Below, piece by piece: positions 7,956-14,642 of a stretch of DNA of 20,471 nt. The stretch is from Alphaproteobacteria bacterium. GTDB taxonomy: Bacteria > Pseudomonadota > Alphaproteobacteria > CAAGCB01 > CAG-977. The notes below the pieces were generated by a model. The model saw nothing but the letters and a program-made list of their open reading frames with translations. It was not told where the DNA came from and did no database searches. The stretch's first letter is position 1; each line of letters starts with the position of its first letter. A program made the translations under genes and the position numbers. The stretch spans positions 1 through 20,471 of the forward strand of contig CAAGEK010000046.1 of the NCBI GenBank assembly GCA_900768845.1. Reading direction: 5' to 3'.

Positions 7956-8432
7956 ATGAACGAAAATAACGCCGAAAACAATCAACAGCTTACGCCTGTC
8001 GTCATAAATGCGCAGTATGTCAAGGATATTTCATTTGAAGCCCCTCACGTTCCGCACATTTTTACGGAAATGAAGTCTTCGCCCGAAATTTCCGTCAATG
8101 TTGACGTTCAGGCCGCAAAAGTGCAGGACGCCTTGTTTGAAGTCACATTGAAAATCAAAACCGAAGCCAAACTGGAAAACAAAACGGCATTTTTATGTGA
8201 AGTCGAATACGGTTGCATCGCCGGAGTGAACGTCCCGCCCGAACATATCGAACCGGTTTTGCTGATTGAAATCCCGCGTTTGCTGTTTCCTTTCGCCCGC
8301 AACATCATTGCGGATTTAACCCGCGACAGCGGATTCCCGCCGCTGATGATCAATCCTATCGATTTCGTAGGTTTGTACCATCAGCGTCTGGCAGAAATGC
8401 AAAAACAAAAAGAAGGCGAAAAACTCAATTAA
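7956..8432 (+). CDS. secB: Protein-export chaperone SecB
   Basis: SecB is a cytosolic tetrameric chaperone that keeps preproteins unfolded and delivers them to SecA. The 158 residues match the family length. Family-typical segments are NAQYVKDISFEAPHVPHIF near the N-terminus, the acidic-to-hydrophobic EVEYGCIAGV strand, and the C-terminal block ARNIIADLTRDSGFPPLMINPIDF. I use the ATG at 7956 because AGGAGA precedes it by 5 bases and homologues start here; the frame is open further upstream but without a ribosome binding site. It is the only rightward gene left of the proposed origin. It is divergent from the Tim44-like gene across 74 bases, and its stop overlaps the dnaQ stop by 4 bases. Confidence 0.97.
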   Translation: MNENNAENNQQLTPVVINAQYVKDISFEAPHVPHIFTEMKSSPEISVNVDVQAAKVQDALFEVTLKIKTEAKLENKTAFLCEVEYGCIAGVNVPPEHIEPVLLIEIPRLLFPFARNIIADLTRDSGFPPLMINPIDFVGLYHQRLAEMQKQKEGEKLN

Positions 8433-9124
8433 TTCAACCACATGGGATTTTTCAGCTTTTTCAAAAAAGCCTCGTGGTTTTCCGCTTCCTCCGGCAAAAC
8501 GACCGCGGGACGCGCAGGACGGCGGGGCTTTTCATTTTTTCCGGCGGCGTTATTTTCACCGATGGCTTCCAAAACGCTTGTCTTTTGCGCACCGCCTAAA
8601 ATAAATCCCGGTTCGCGACCGCCCAAAAGTTCCAAATAAACTTCCGATAACAGTTCGGCGTCAAGCAAAGCTCCGTGTTTGGTACGTTTTGAATTGTCAA
8701 TGTTGAAACGGCGGCAGAGTTCGTTCAAATTCACTCTCGACCCCGGAAAAAGCTTTTTGGCAATCAAAAGCGTATCAACGGCCTGTTCGTCGGGAATGGT
8801 TCCGAATTTCGCCCAACTGAGTTCGGCGTTTAAAAATTTCATATCAAAAGCCGCGTTATGGATCACCAACGGGGAATCGCCTATGAATTCCAGAAATTCC
8901 GTGGCGATGTCCTTAAATACCGGCTTGTCTTTCAAAAAATCGGTTGTAATGCCATGGACTTTGACGGCGTCTTCGGGAACGTCGCGTTCGGGATTGATAA
9001 ATTGGTGGTATGTCTTTCCCGTCGCAACGTGGTTCATCAGCTCCACGCATCCGATTTCAATCAGCCGGTCGCCGGCATAGGGATCAAACCCCGTCGTTTC
9101 AGTATCCAAAACTATCTCGCGCAT
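8429..9124 (-). CDS. dnaQ: DNA polymerase III epsilon subunit (3'-5' proofreading exonuclease)
   Basis: DnaQ proofreads for the replicative polymerase. The 231 residues show the DEDDh exonuclease motifs in order: Exo I IVLDTETTG at residues 4-12, Exo II VIHNAAFDMKF, and Exo III HGALLDAELLSEVYLEL with the general-base His. The C-terminal tail (after about residue 185) is the flexible region that in E. coli binds the alpha subunit. The start overlaps the end of coaE by 13 bases, so translation is probably coupled to the maf-aroE-coaE operon. The TAA stop overlaps the convergent secB stop, leaving no room for a terminator between the two genes. Confidence 0.96.
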   Translation of the reverse strand: MREIVLDTETTGFDPYAGDRLIEIGCVELMNHVATGKTYHQFINPERDVPEDAVKVHGITTDFLKDKPVFKDIATEFLEFIGDSPLVIHNAAFDMKFLNAELSWAKFGTIPDEQAVDTLLIAKKLFPGSRVNLNELCRRFNIDNSKRTKHGALLDAELLSEVYLELLGGREPGFILGGAQKTSVLEAIGENNAAGKNEKPRRPARPAVVLPEEAENHEAFLKKLKNPMWLN

Positions 9125-9705
9125 GACAATTCGTCCGTTATTTCATCCAACCTGTTGCGAACCGCCTCGATTCCCGCGGAAGAATCTATGACATAATCCG
9201 CTTTTTCGCATTTATCCTTATCGCTCATTTGACGTTGTTTTAAAAGAAGGTATTTTTCCCGCGTCATTTCCGGACGCGCCAGAACCCTTTGACTTAAAAC
9301 TTCTTCGGGAGCGGTCATCACAATAATTTTATCGCAATACCCGTCCCATCCCGCCTCGAACAGCAAGGGAACGTCCAGAATAATCAAAGGTTCGTGCGAA
9401 TGGCGTTCAAAAAAACGGTGCAGTTCTTCTTCGGCGAACGGCCAGATCATTTGTTCCAGCCGGTGTACGTCCAATTCGCCCGATTTGATTTTTTCCGACA
9501 GGACGGAGCGGCTGATTTCTCCGTTGACGACGCTTCCCTTGATTTTTGCGGCAAAATATTCCTTCATTCGCCCGTTGTCGCGCATGATGCGATGAACCGC
9601 CGCATCCGCATCAAAAACGGGAAGGACTTTTTCCCTTAACATTTTTGAAGCCGTCGATTTTCCGGATCCGATACTGCCCGTCAACCCCAAAACCAGACTT
9701 TTCAT
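9112..9705 (-). CDS. coaE: Dephospho-CoA kinase
   Basis: CoaE phosphorylates the 3'-hydroxyl of dephospho-CoA, the last step of coenzyme A synthesis. The 197-residue protein starts MKSLVLGLTGSIGSGKST, with the P-loop GSIGSGKST. It contains the DADAAVHRIM motif and the conserved LDVPLLFEAGWD. The open frame extends 38 codons upstream, but the ATG at 9705 is right: it forms an ATGA overlap with the aroE stop, and the extension is an Arg-rich out-of-frame reading of aroE. It overlaps dnaQ by 13 bases. The maf-aroE-coaE-dnaQ order is a standard alphaproteobacterial arrangement. Confidence 0.96.
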   Translation of the reverse strand: MKSLVLGLTGSIGSGKSTASKMLREKVLPVFDADAAVHRIMRDNGRMKEYFAAKIKGSVVNGEISRSVLSEKIKSGELDVHRLEQMIWPFAEEELHRFFERHSHEPLIILDVPLLFEAGWDGYCDKIIVMTAPEEVLSQRVLARPEMTREKYLLLKQRQMSDKDKCEKADYVIDSSAGIEAVRNRLDEITDELSCAR

Positions 9706-10526
9706 TTCAAAACCAGCTCCCGCAATTCGTCCGTTACGGCGGGAGCGACGCCGAACCACGCCTTGAAAGCTCCCGCGGCCTGATGCAACAGCATTCCGAG
9801 TCCGTCGGCCGTCCGGCATCCCTTTTCTCCGGCCGTTTTCAACAATCCGGTTTTCAACGGCACATAAACGGCGTCGGCGACAACCGCCGAAGAGTCCAGA
9901 TTTTTCAAATCAAGACGCAACGCATCAAACCCGTCCATTCCCAACGTCGTCGCATTGGCCAACAAATCCGCACCTTCCAAAGCCCGTTCGGCGTCGCTCC
10001 ATTCATACAACCCGAAAACGCCGCCGATCAAGCGTGCCAGATCTTCGGCTTTGGATTTCGTGCGGTAAACGAGCCTGATTTCCGCGCATCCCGATTGTTC
10101 CAAAGCGGCGCAAATTCCGCGTGCCGCACCGCCCGTGCCCAAAACGACCGCCGTTTTTCCCGAAAAATCAAATCCGCCGCAACTTTCTCTGACGTTTTCA
10201 ACAAAACCGAAACCGTCCGTGTTATCGCCGAACAAGGTTCCGTCCGGACGGATGACAACCGTGTTGACCGCACCGGCTTTCGCGGCCGCCGTCGAGATTT
10301 CATCCATCAATTCCGAAACGGCCACTTTATGGGGAACGGTGACGTTAAATCCCGAAAACCCTTTGCTTATCAACTCATCAATCGAAGTTTTCAAATTTCC
10401 GGATTCGACTTCGACAGCTTCATACAAGCCGTCGATTCCGTACCGTTCCATCCAATAATTATGAATTACGGGCGATTTGGAATGTTTTACCGGATACCCG
10501 ATGACTCCCGCACGTTTTTTTTTCAT
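9702..10526 (-). CDS. aroE: Shikimate 5-dehydrogenase
   Basis: AroE reduces 3-dehydroshikimate to shikimate with NADPH in the aromatic amino acid pathway. The 274-residue protein starts MKKKRAGVIGYPVKHSKSPV, in which the Ser-Lys-Ser-Pro substrate site is visible. The catalytic Lys lies in FNVTVPHK and the catalytic Asp in GDNTDGFGF. The NADP-binding glycine motif is VVLGTGGAARG. The family motif NATPLGM appears as NATTLGMDG, and the later block as VYVPLKTGLL, both mild variants. I use the ATG at 10526 rather than one six codons upstream because it forms an ATGA overlap with the maf stop, the same junction type as aroE-coaE. Confidence 0.96.
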   Translation of the reverse strand: MKKKRAGVIGYPVKHSKSPVIHNYWMERYGIDGLYEAVEVESGNLKTSIDELISKGFSGFNVTVPHKVAVSELMDEISTAAAKAGAVNTVVIRPDGTLFGDNTDGFGFVENVRESCGGFDFSGKTAVVLGTGGAARGICAALEQSGCAEIRLVYRTKSKAEDLARLIGGVFGLYEWSDAERALEGADLLANATTLGMDGFDALRLDLKNLDSSAVVADAVYVPLKTGLLKTAGEKGCRTADGLGMLLHQAAGAFKAWFGVAPAVTDELRELVLK

Positions 10527-11101
10527 TTTTTCAACTCTCCGCATTCCCTGAGAAAATCAAACAAAGGCAAAACAGGCAACCCCAAAACCGAAAAGTAATC
10601 CCCTTCAACGTTTTCAATCAGCTGGGATCCCAATTCTTCCAGATAATACGCTCCGACGGAAGAACAAACCTCCTTTCCCGCCGCATCCAGATAGTATGCC
10701 AGAAAATCGTCCGAAAAGCGGCGCACGGAAACTTTGACAACCGTATTTATCGACCACAAAAGCCCGCCTTCTTTGACAACGGCCACTCCGTTTACAAGGG
10801 AATGTGTCTTGCCGCGCATTTTTTTCAGCTGTTCCGCCGCCTGTTCCATATTTTCAGGTTTTGAAAAACATTCGCCTTCAAGTTCCAAAATCTGATCCGC
10901 GCCGATAACGAAAGCCTGCGGATGGCGTGCGGATACCGTTTCGGCTTTTTTGACGGCCAGCATCAACGCCGCCTTTTTTCCGTCGCTTTCCGTCCGTTTT
11001 ACCGCATCTTCGTCAATATCGGCGGGAACGGCCGTAAAATCAACACCGGCGGCTTTTAACAAACGGCCGCGGCTTTTGCTTTGAGAAGCTAAAATCAGCA
11101 T
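10523..11101 (-). CDS. maf: Maf-family nucleotide pyrophosphatase
   Basis: Maf proteins are house-cleaning pyrophosphatases that hydrolyse certain nucleoside triphosphates to monophosphates. The 192 residues begin MLILASQSKSRGRLLKAAGV, the Maf signature with Ser and Arg substrate residues. The central active-site motif is VIGADQILELEGECFSKP, and the C-terminal block is VEGDYFSVLGLPVLPLFDFL. I cannot tell from sequence alone whether it belongs to the dTTP/UTP or the 7-methyl-GTP subgroup. It is the first gene of the leftward maf-aroE-coaE-dnaQ operon, and its promoter must lie in the proposed origin region, since a DnaA box sits 12 bases upstream of its start codon. Confidence 0.93.
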   Translation of the reverse strand: MLILASQSKSRGRLLKAAGVDFTAVPADIDEDAVKRTESDGKKAALMLAVKKAETVSARHPQAFVIGADQILELEGECFSKPENMEQAAEQLKKMRGKTHSLVNGVAVVKEGGLLWSINTVVKVSVRRFSDDFLAYYLDAAGKEVCSSVGAYYLEELGSQLIENVEGDYFSVLGLPVLPLFDFLRECGELKK

Positions 11102-11113
11102 TTTTCATAAACC

Positions 11114-11122
11114 TGTGAATAA
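11114..11122 (-). promoter_or_regulatory. DnaA box TTATTCACA
   Basis: TGTGAATAA on the plus strand is TTATTCACA on the minus strand, fitting TTATNCACA. It sits just upstream of the maf start, so DnaA bound here could also affect maf expression. Confidence 0.65.
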
Positions 11123-11239
11123 GTGGGATAACGATGACAAGTTTTCGATTTCATCCGTTTTATCCCCTTTATGCATTTCTGTCCCGTTTTTTATGCCCGT
11201 GAGGATAAAAAATTCATCAAAGGGTGAAATAAGACTCAT

Positions 11240-11268
11240 AAAACCGTAAAACCGTTTTTTTAAACCGT
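11240..11268 (+). repeat. Tandem AAAACCGT repeat (iteron-like)
   Basis: AAAACCGT occurs twice without a gap (11240-11247 and 11248-11255). After six Ts a third, 7-of-8 copy follows (TAAACCGT, 11261-11268). It lies between the left and right DnaA boxes. Short phased repeats like this can be protein-binding sites in origins; the binding protein is not known from the sequence. Confidence 0.6.
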
Positions 11269-11357
11269 TAAAGACTCGGTGCTTTAAAGCGGAGTCGCTT
11301 TTGATTGTAAAAAAAATGAAAAATGCCGTTTTCATGAGGATGCAATTGTGGAAAGCC

Positions 11358-11366
11358 TGTGCATAA
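11358..11366 (-). promoter_or_regulatory. DnaA box TTATGCACA
   Basis: TGTGCATAA on the plus strand is TTATGCACA on the minus strand, fitting TTATNCACA. It is paired with the perfect box 13 bases to the right, in the opposite orientation. Confidence 0.7.
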
Positions 11367-11379
11367 AATTGCGTCCCTG

Positions 11380-11388
11380 TTATCCACA
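11380..11388 (+). promoter_or_regulatory. Perfect DnaA box TTATCCACA
   Basis: TTATCCACA is the strongest E. coli-type DnaA box. It is followed within about 20 bases by the AT-rich run (TTTTTTTTATATATTTAATTA at 11410-11430), the usual order of DnaA box next to unwinding element. Confidence 0.8.
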
Positions 11389-11544
11389 GGCGCATAATCA
11401 AACATCATCTTTTTTTTATATATTTAATTATGTTGAAAAGAAAAAAGTTGACGGACGGATAAAATACGGCAAAAATGAAGCCCTCTTCAAACAGGCGGCA
11501 CTCGTCCGCCCGACCCTCCACTCGAATATCTTGATCAGGCTTAT

Positions 11545-12798
11545 ATGCATTTAAAAGATTTAAAGAAAAAATCTCCTGCCGAACTTTTGACGATGGCGGA
11601 AGAATTGGGCGTTGAAAACGCCTCGACCTTGAGAACTCAGGATTTGATTTTCGCCATTTTGAAACAGCTGTCGGTGAACGACGCCGTTTTAATGGACGAA
11701 GGCGTTATCGAAGTTCTGGCCGACGGTTTCGGATTTTTACGTTCTCCGGAATCCAACTATCTGGCGGGACCGGATGACATCTATGTTTCACCCAGCCAAG
11801 TACGCAAGTTCGGATTGAGAACGGGCGATACCGTCGAAGGCGAAATTCGGGCTCCCAAAGACGGCGAGAAATATTTCGCTTTGACGAAAATCATCAAAAT
11901 CAATTTCACCGATCCCGAAAACGTCCGTTTTCGTATCAATTTCGACAATCTGACCCCTTTGCATCCCAACAGGAAAATCAAAATGGAAAACGATCTGGAT
12001 AACAAAAACATGACGTCCAGAATCATCGACCTGATTTGTCCGCAGGGAAAAGGTCAGCGCGGAATGATCGTCGCCCCGCCCAGAACGGGAAAAACCGTGA
12101 TGATGCAAAACATCGCCCATGCCATCACGTCGAACAATCCGGAAATCTATCTGATCATGCTGTTGATTGACGAGCGTCCCGAAGAAGTCACGGAAATGAA
12201 GCGGACGATTAAAGGCGAAGTCATCAGTTCGACGTTTGACGAACCGGCTTCCCGCCACGTTCAAGTCGCCGAGATGGTTATTGAAAAAGCCAAACGTTTG
12301 GTCGAACACAAGCGTGACGTCGTTATTTTACTGGATTCGATTACGCGTCTGGCCAGAGCCTATAACACCGTCGTTCCCAGTTCGGGCAAAGTGTTGACGG
12401 GCGGCGTCGACGCAAACGCCCTGCAACGTCCCAAACGCTTTTTCGGTGCGGCCAGAAACATTGAAGAAGGCGGTTCTTTGACGATTATAGGCACGGCTTT
12501 AATCGATACCGGTTCGCGCATGGACGAAGTCATTTTTGAAGAATTCAAAGGAACGGGCAATTCGGAAATCATTTTGGATCGCAAAGTTTCCGATAAGCGT
12601 ATCTTCCCCGCAATCGACATTACAAAGTCGGGAACGCGCAAGGAAGAATTGCTGGTTGATCGCGGCACTTTGTCAAAGATGTGGGTTTTGCGCCGCGTCC
12701 TGATGCCGATGGGTGTGACCGACGCGATGGAGTTTCTGATTGAAAAGCTCAAAATGTCAAAGAATAATCAAGACTTTTTCGATGCCATGAATTCGTAA
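11545..12798 (+). CDS. rho: Transcription termination factor Rho
   Basis: Rho is the hexameric RNA-dependent ATPase that terminates untranslated transcripts. The 417 residues match the family. The N-terminal Rho-N helix bundle begins MHLKDLKKKSPAELLTMAEE. The cold-shock-like RNA-binding domain includes EGVIEVLADGFGFLRSP and ends before the ATPase core. Walker A is APPRTGKT at 177-184, Walker B lies in LLIDERPEEVTEM, and the secondary RNA-binding region includes VLTGGVDANALQRPKRFFGAARN. The C-terminus WVLRRVLMPMGVTDAMEFL is typical. A 5'-ATCAGG-like site precedes the ATG. The 150-base leader before it includes a GGCGG/CCGCC hairpin (11494-11510), possibly relevant because rho genes are often autoregulated through their leader. 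A strong terminator follows. Confidence 0.98.
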   Translation: MHLKDLKKKSPAELLTMAEELGVENASTLRTQDLIFAILKQLSVNDAVLMDEGVIEVLADGFGFLRSPESNYLAGPDDIYVSPSQVRKFGLRTGDTVEGEIRAPKDGEKYFALTKIIKINFTDPENVRFRINFDNLTPLHPNRKIKMENDLDNKNMTSRIIDLICPQGKGQRGMIVAPPRTGKTVMMQNIAHAITSNNPEIYLIMLLIDERPEEVTEMKRTIKGEVISSTFDEPASRHVQVAEMVIEKAKRLVEHKRDVVILLDSITRLARAYNTVVPSSGKVLTGGVDANALQRPKRFFGAARNIEEGGSLTIIGTALIDTGSRMDEVIFEEFKGTGNSEIILDRKVSDKRIFPAIDITKSGTRKEELLVDRGTLSKMWVLRRVLMPMGVTDAMEFLIEKLKMSKNNQDFFDAMNS

Positions 12799-12816
12799 AA
12801 AACAGTTTTTGAAGAA

Positions 12817-12845
12817 AAAAAGCCCCTGAATTTTCAGGGGCTTTT
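12817..12845 (+). terminator. Rho-independent terminator after rho
   Basis: AGCCCCTGAA (12821-12830) and TTCAGGGGCT (12833-12842) form a perfect 10-bp stem with a 2-base loop. It is preceded by an A-run and followed by TTT, and lies 18 bases past the rho stop. The A-run and T-run make it potentially bidirectional. Confidence 0.85.
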
Positions 12846-12850
12846 CGTTT

Positions 12851-13099
12851 ATGAAAATTTTTGCTATTCTTACCGACGGACGCGTTTTTTTTGCGCGTCA
12901 AGTATCCGGAAAAAGCGGGTGCGGAGCCGTGAGAAGCTCTTACTTAAGCGGTGTTGATATAACGCCGATATCCGTCGTGCGCAAACGCGAACGGAATTAT
13001 ATCCCCGATTTCATGCAAATGGTCGGGGAGGTTTTGGCGTATGTTCAGAAACCCCGATTTTTACCGGTCGGTTTTAAAGGTCGAAACGGTCATTCTTAA
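12851..13099 (+). CDS. Small ORF of unknown function between two terminators
   Basis: An 82-codon frame starts at an ATG only 5 bases after the rho terminator (MKIFAILTDGRVFFARQVSG...). It has no hydrophobic segment and ends just before a second terminator. G+C resembles the core genes, and the sequence has a protein-like mix of residues, but I recognise no family. There is no clear ribosome binding site: the only candidate is the AGGGG of the rho terminator stem, 10 bases upstream. If real, it would be read only by transcripts passing the rho terminator. It could instead be a gene remnant or part of a small RNA or leader for the acyltransferase gene. Confidence 0.35.
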   Translation: MKIFAILTDGRVFFARQVSGKSGCGAVRSSYLSGVDITPISVVRKRERNYIPDFMQMVGEVLAYVQKPRFLPVGFKGRNGHS

Positions 13100-13120
13100 G
13101 TATGATTTCTCAACTCCCCG

Positions 13121-13143
13121 ACCGCCTTTTCAGGCGGTTTTTA
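13121..13143 (+). terminator. Rho-independent terminator just upstream of the acyltransferase start
   Basis: ACCGCCT (13121-13127) and AGGCGGT (13132-13138) form a 7-bp stem with loop TTTC, followed by TTTTTAT. It ends about 6 bases before the acyltransferase ribosome binding site, so it could act as an attenuator. An upstream CUCCCCGA (13114-13121) can also pair in part with the ribosome binding site region UCGGGAGG. Confidence 0.75.
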
Positions 13144-13158
13144 TATCGGGAGGGGAAA

Positions 13159-14610
13159 TTGAAACAATTTGTTTGCGCCGTGCTTACATTGATAACACTG
13201 TTTGTGTTTCAGGATACGTTCATATCGCGTCATTTTAAAATTAGCATATCAACTTCGGAAAAAGCGGGAATCCCTTTGACTTTGCAATATAAGGAAACTC
13301 CAAATTCCGAAAAATTAACACAAACCTCATATGTCGGGGGTGACGGAAAAGCGCATTTCAAATTTAAAGCCGGTAATTTGGATTTTTTTGAATTGCCTGA
13401 TGTAAAACCTGAAAATGTTATGTCCGTGGTTGTAAAGGGGCGTAAAAAAGCAGTTTTAGATTCCGTTAAAGGTACAACGTTCAATACCTCGGGAATCAAA
13501 GGATATGCTCAAGCCGATGTTTATAATTTAATCGTGTTATCGGTATTGATTTTTTATACGTTCTATTTTTTTACGACGCCGAAAACGGATAAAAAAGAAA
13601 ATGAAAAACGTCCGGAATTACTGAATATAGAATTTTTAAGAATCGTTTTTACACTGGCGATTATTCATCAGCATATCGGGGATATTTTAGGATATTGGAG
13701 ATCATCTTGGTTGAGCGTCGAATTTTTCTTTGTTTTATCGGGATTTTTCCTTGCGCTGACTTTCAAACCCGAAAAAACAGTTTCATCATTTATAAAAATG
13801 AAAATTATTCGTTTTTTGCCTTTAATCATATTCGGTTCCGTTTTGTGCAGTTTGTTTGAAGAAAACATTAATTTTTCAAATATGATGTCCGAATTTTTCT
13901 TTTTACCGTGTACCGGATTGCACAGAACCGACGGGTTTAACGTGCCTTCGTGGTATATCAGTGTTCTTTTTTGGGTGTCTTTGTTTTATTTTTACCTGAT
14001 GAAAACGCAAAAGAGAGAAACGGCGGATTTGATTGTAGGAGTGACGTGCTTTTTTTCTTATATCGGTTTGGTTCGGGGGGATTGGTCAAACTATTTGACT
14101 AACCGATGGACATATTCGGGAGGTATGCTTATGGCGTTTCTGCGCGGTTTAGCGTGTATCGGAACGGGATATTTTCTGGCAAAAACGTTCAATAAAAGGC
14201 AAAACGGAAACAAAATTCACGAAAAGCTGTTTACCGCGGCGGAAGTTATTGCTTTGGCTTATTCTTTAGGATTGATGTTTTTCAAGGAGTTGCGCCCTGA
14301 AAACAATCTTTATGCCGTTTTGTCTTTTTGTGTGTTGATTTGGCTGTTTGCCGAAAAACGCGGCAGCTTTTCCTCTTTTTTTGAAAAAGAGGCGTTTGCA
14401 GAAGGAGCGCGTTATTCATTAAGTGTTTTTCTGACGCATTTTGTTGTGACTCATCGTCTTTTGCCGCTTATCAAAGATGAATATCCTGTGTTTGTATTCG
14501 CTCATATTTTTCCGGTTGCCGTTTTAACAACGGTTGTCGCAGTCATTTTGGGGATATTTGCTCATCACGCCGTTGAAATTCCCGCGGCACGATTACTAAA
14601 AAATATTTGA
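13159..14610 (+). CDS. Membrane acyltransferase (acyltransferase 3 / OafA-like)
   Basis: Members of this family acylate sugars of surface polysaccharides or other envelope molecules at the inner membrane. I chose the TTG at 13159 (483 residues): GGAGG lies 5 bases upstream, whereas the longer ATG form (13102) would start before the terminator and lacks a ribosome binding site. From TTG, a TM helix (KQFVCAVLTLITLFVF) leads into a periplasmic-type beta-rich region of about 105 residues. A second TM follows, then the acyltransferase domain from about residue 155: LNIEFLRIVFTLAIIHQH with the conserved His, LSVEFFFVLSGFFLAL, the KMKIIRFLPL segment (family R-x-x-P) and PSWYISVLFW. About ten more hydrophobic helices follow. 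The gene is AT-rich against its neighbours, suggesting acquisition. Acceptor and acyl group are unknown. Confidence 0.85.
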   Translation: MKQFVCAVLTLITLFVFQDTFISRHFKISISTSEKAGIPLTLQYKETPNSEKLTQTSYVGGDGKAHFKFKAGNLDFFELPDVKPENVMSVVVKGRKKAVLDSVKGTTFNTSGIKGYAQADVYNLIVLSVLIFYTFYFFTTPKTDKKENEKRPELLNIEFLRIVFTLAIIHQHIGDILGYWRSSWLSVEFFFVLSGFFLALTFKPEKTVSSFIKMKIIRFLPLIIFGSVLCSLFEENINFSNMMSEFFFLPCTGLHRTDGFNVPSWYISVLFWVSLFYFYLMKTQKRETADLIVGVTCFFSYIGLVRGDWSNYLTNRWTYSGGMLMAFLRGLACIGTGYFLAKTFNKRQNGNKIHEKLFTAAEVIALAYSLGLMFFKELRPENNLYAVLSFCVLIWLFAEKRGSFSSFFEKEAFAEGARYSLSVFLTHFVVTHRLLPLIKDEYPVFVFAHIFPVAVLTTVVAVILGIFAHHAVEIPAARLLKNI

Positions 14611-14620
14611 TATTATAAAA

Positions 14621-14642
14621 AAAGCCTCTTTTCAGAGGCTTT
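14621..14642. terminator. Shared bidirectional terminator, acyltransferase / hisB
   Basis: AAAGCCTCT (14621-14629) and AGAGGCTTT (14634-14642) form a perfect 9-bp stem with a 4-base loop. On the minus strand it continues into TTTTATAA, a good terminator for hisB; on the plus strand the T-run is weaker. The right arm overlaps the last codons of hisB. Confidence 0.8.

Larger units (their letters stand above)
11102..11544. other. oriC: Probable chromosomal replication origin (oriC)
   Basis: This 443-bp region separates divergent maf and rho and contains no credible gene. It holds three sequences fitting the DnaA box TTATNCACA (11114-11122, 11358-11366, 11380-11388), a one-mismatch box (TGAGGATAA, 11200-11208), a tandem AAAACCGT repeat, and an AT-rich run at 11401-11450 suited to unwinding. 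Three GANTC sites (the CcrM methylation motif) lie at 11233, 11273 and 11292. Genes on both sides mostly point away from it, and a parS-like site is 6 kb off. In Caulobacter the origin lies between hemE and the gene group that includes maf-aroE-coaE-dnaQ. Here the maf side is kept and rho occupies the other flank. I found no CtrA site of the TTAA-N7-TTAA type. Confidence 0.75.

Noticed and set aside
9645..10598. A 317-codon plus-strand frame opposite aroE and the ends of coaE and maf
   Set aside because: It is antisense to genes with clear family motifs and overlapping junctions; composition is Arg/Phe/Gln-rich as expected from a shadow frame.
11260..11271. CtrA-type site in the origin (TTAA...TTAA)
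   Set aside because: The two TTAA are 4 bases apart, not the 7 required by the CtrA consensus.
11348..11554. A 68-codon plus-strand frame across the origin region
   Set aside because: No ribosome binding site; it spans DnaA boxes and the AT-rich run and overlaps the rho start.
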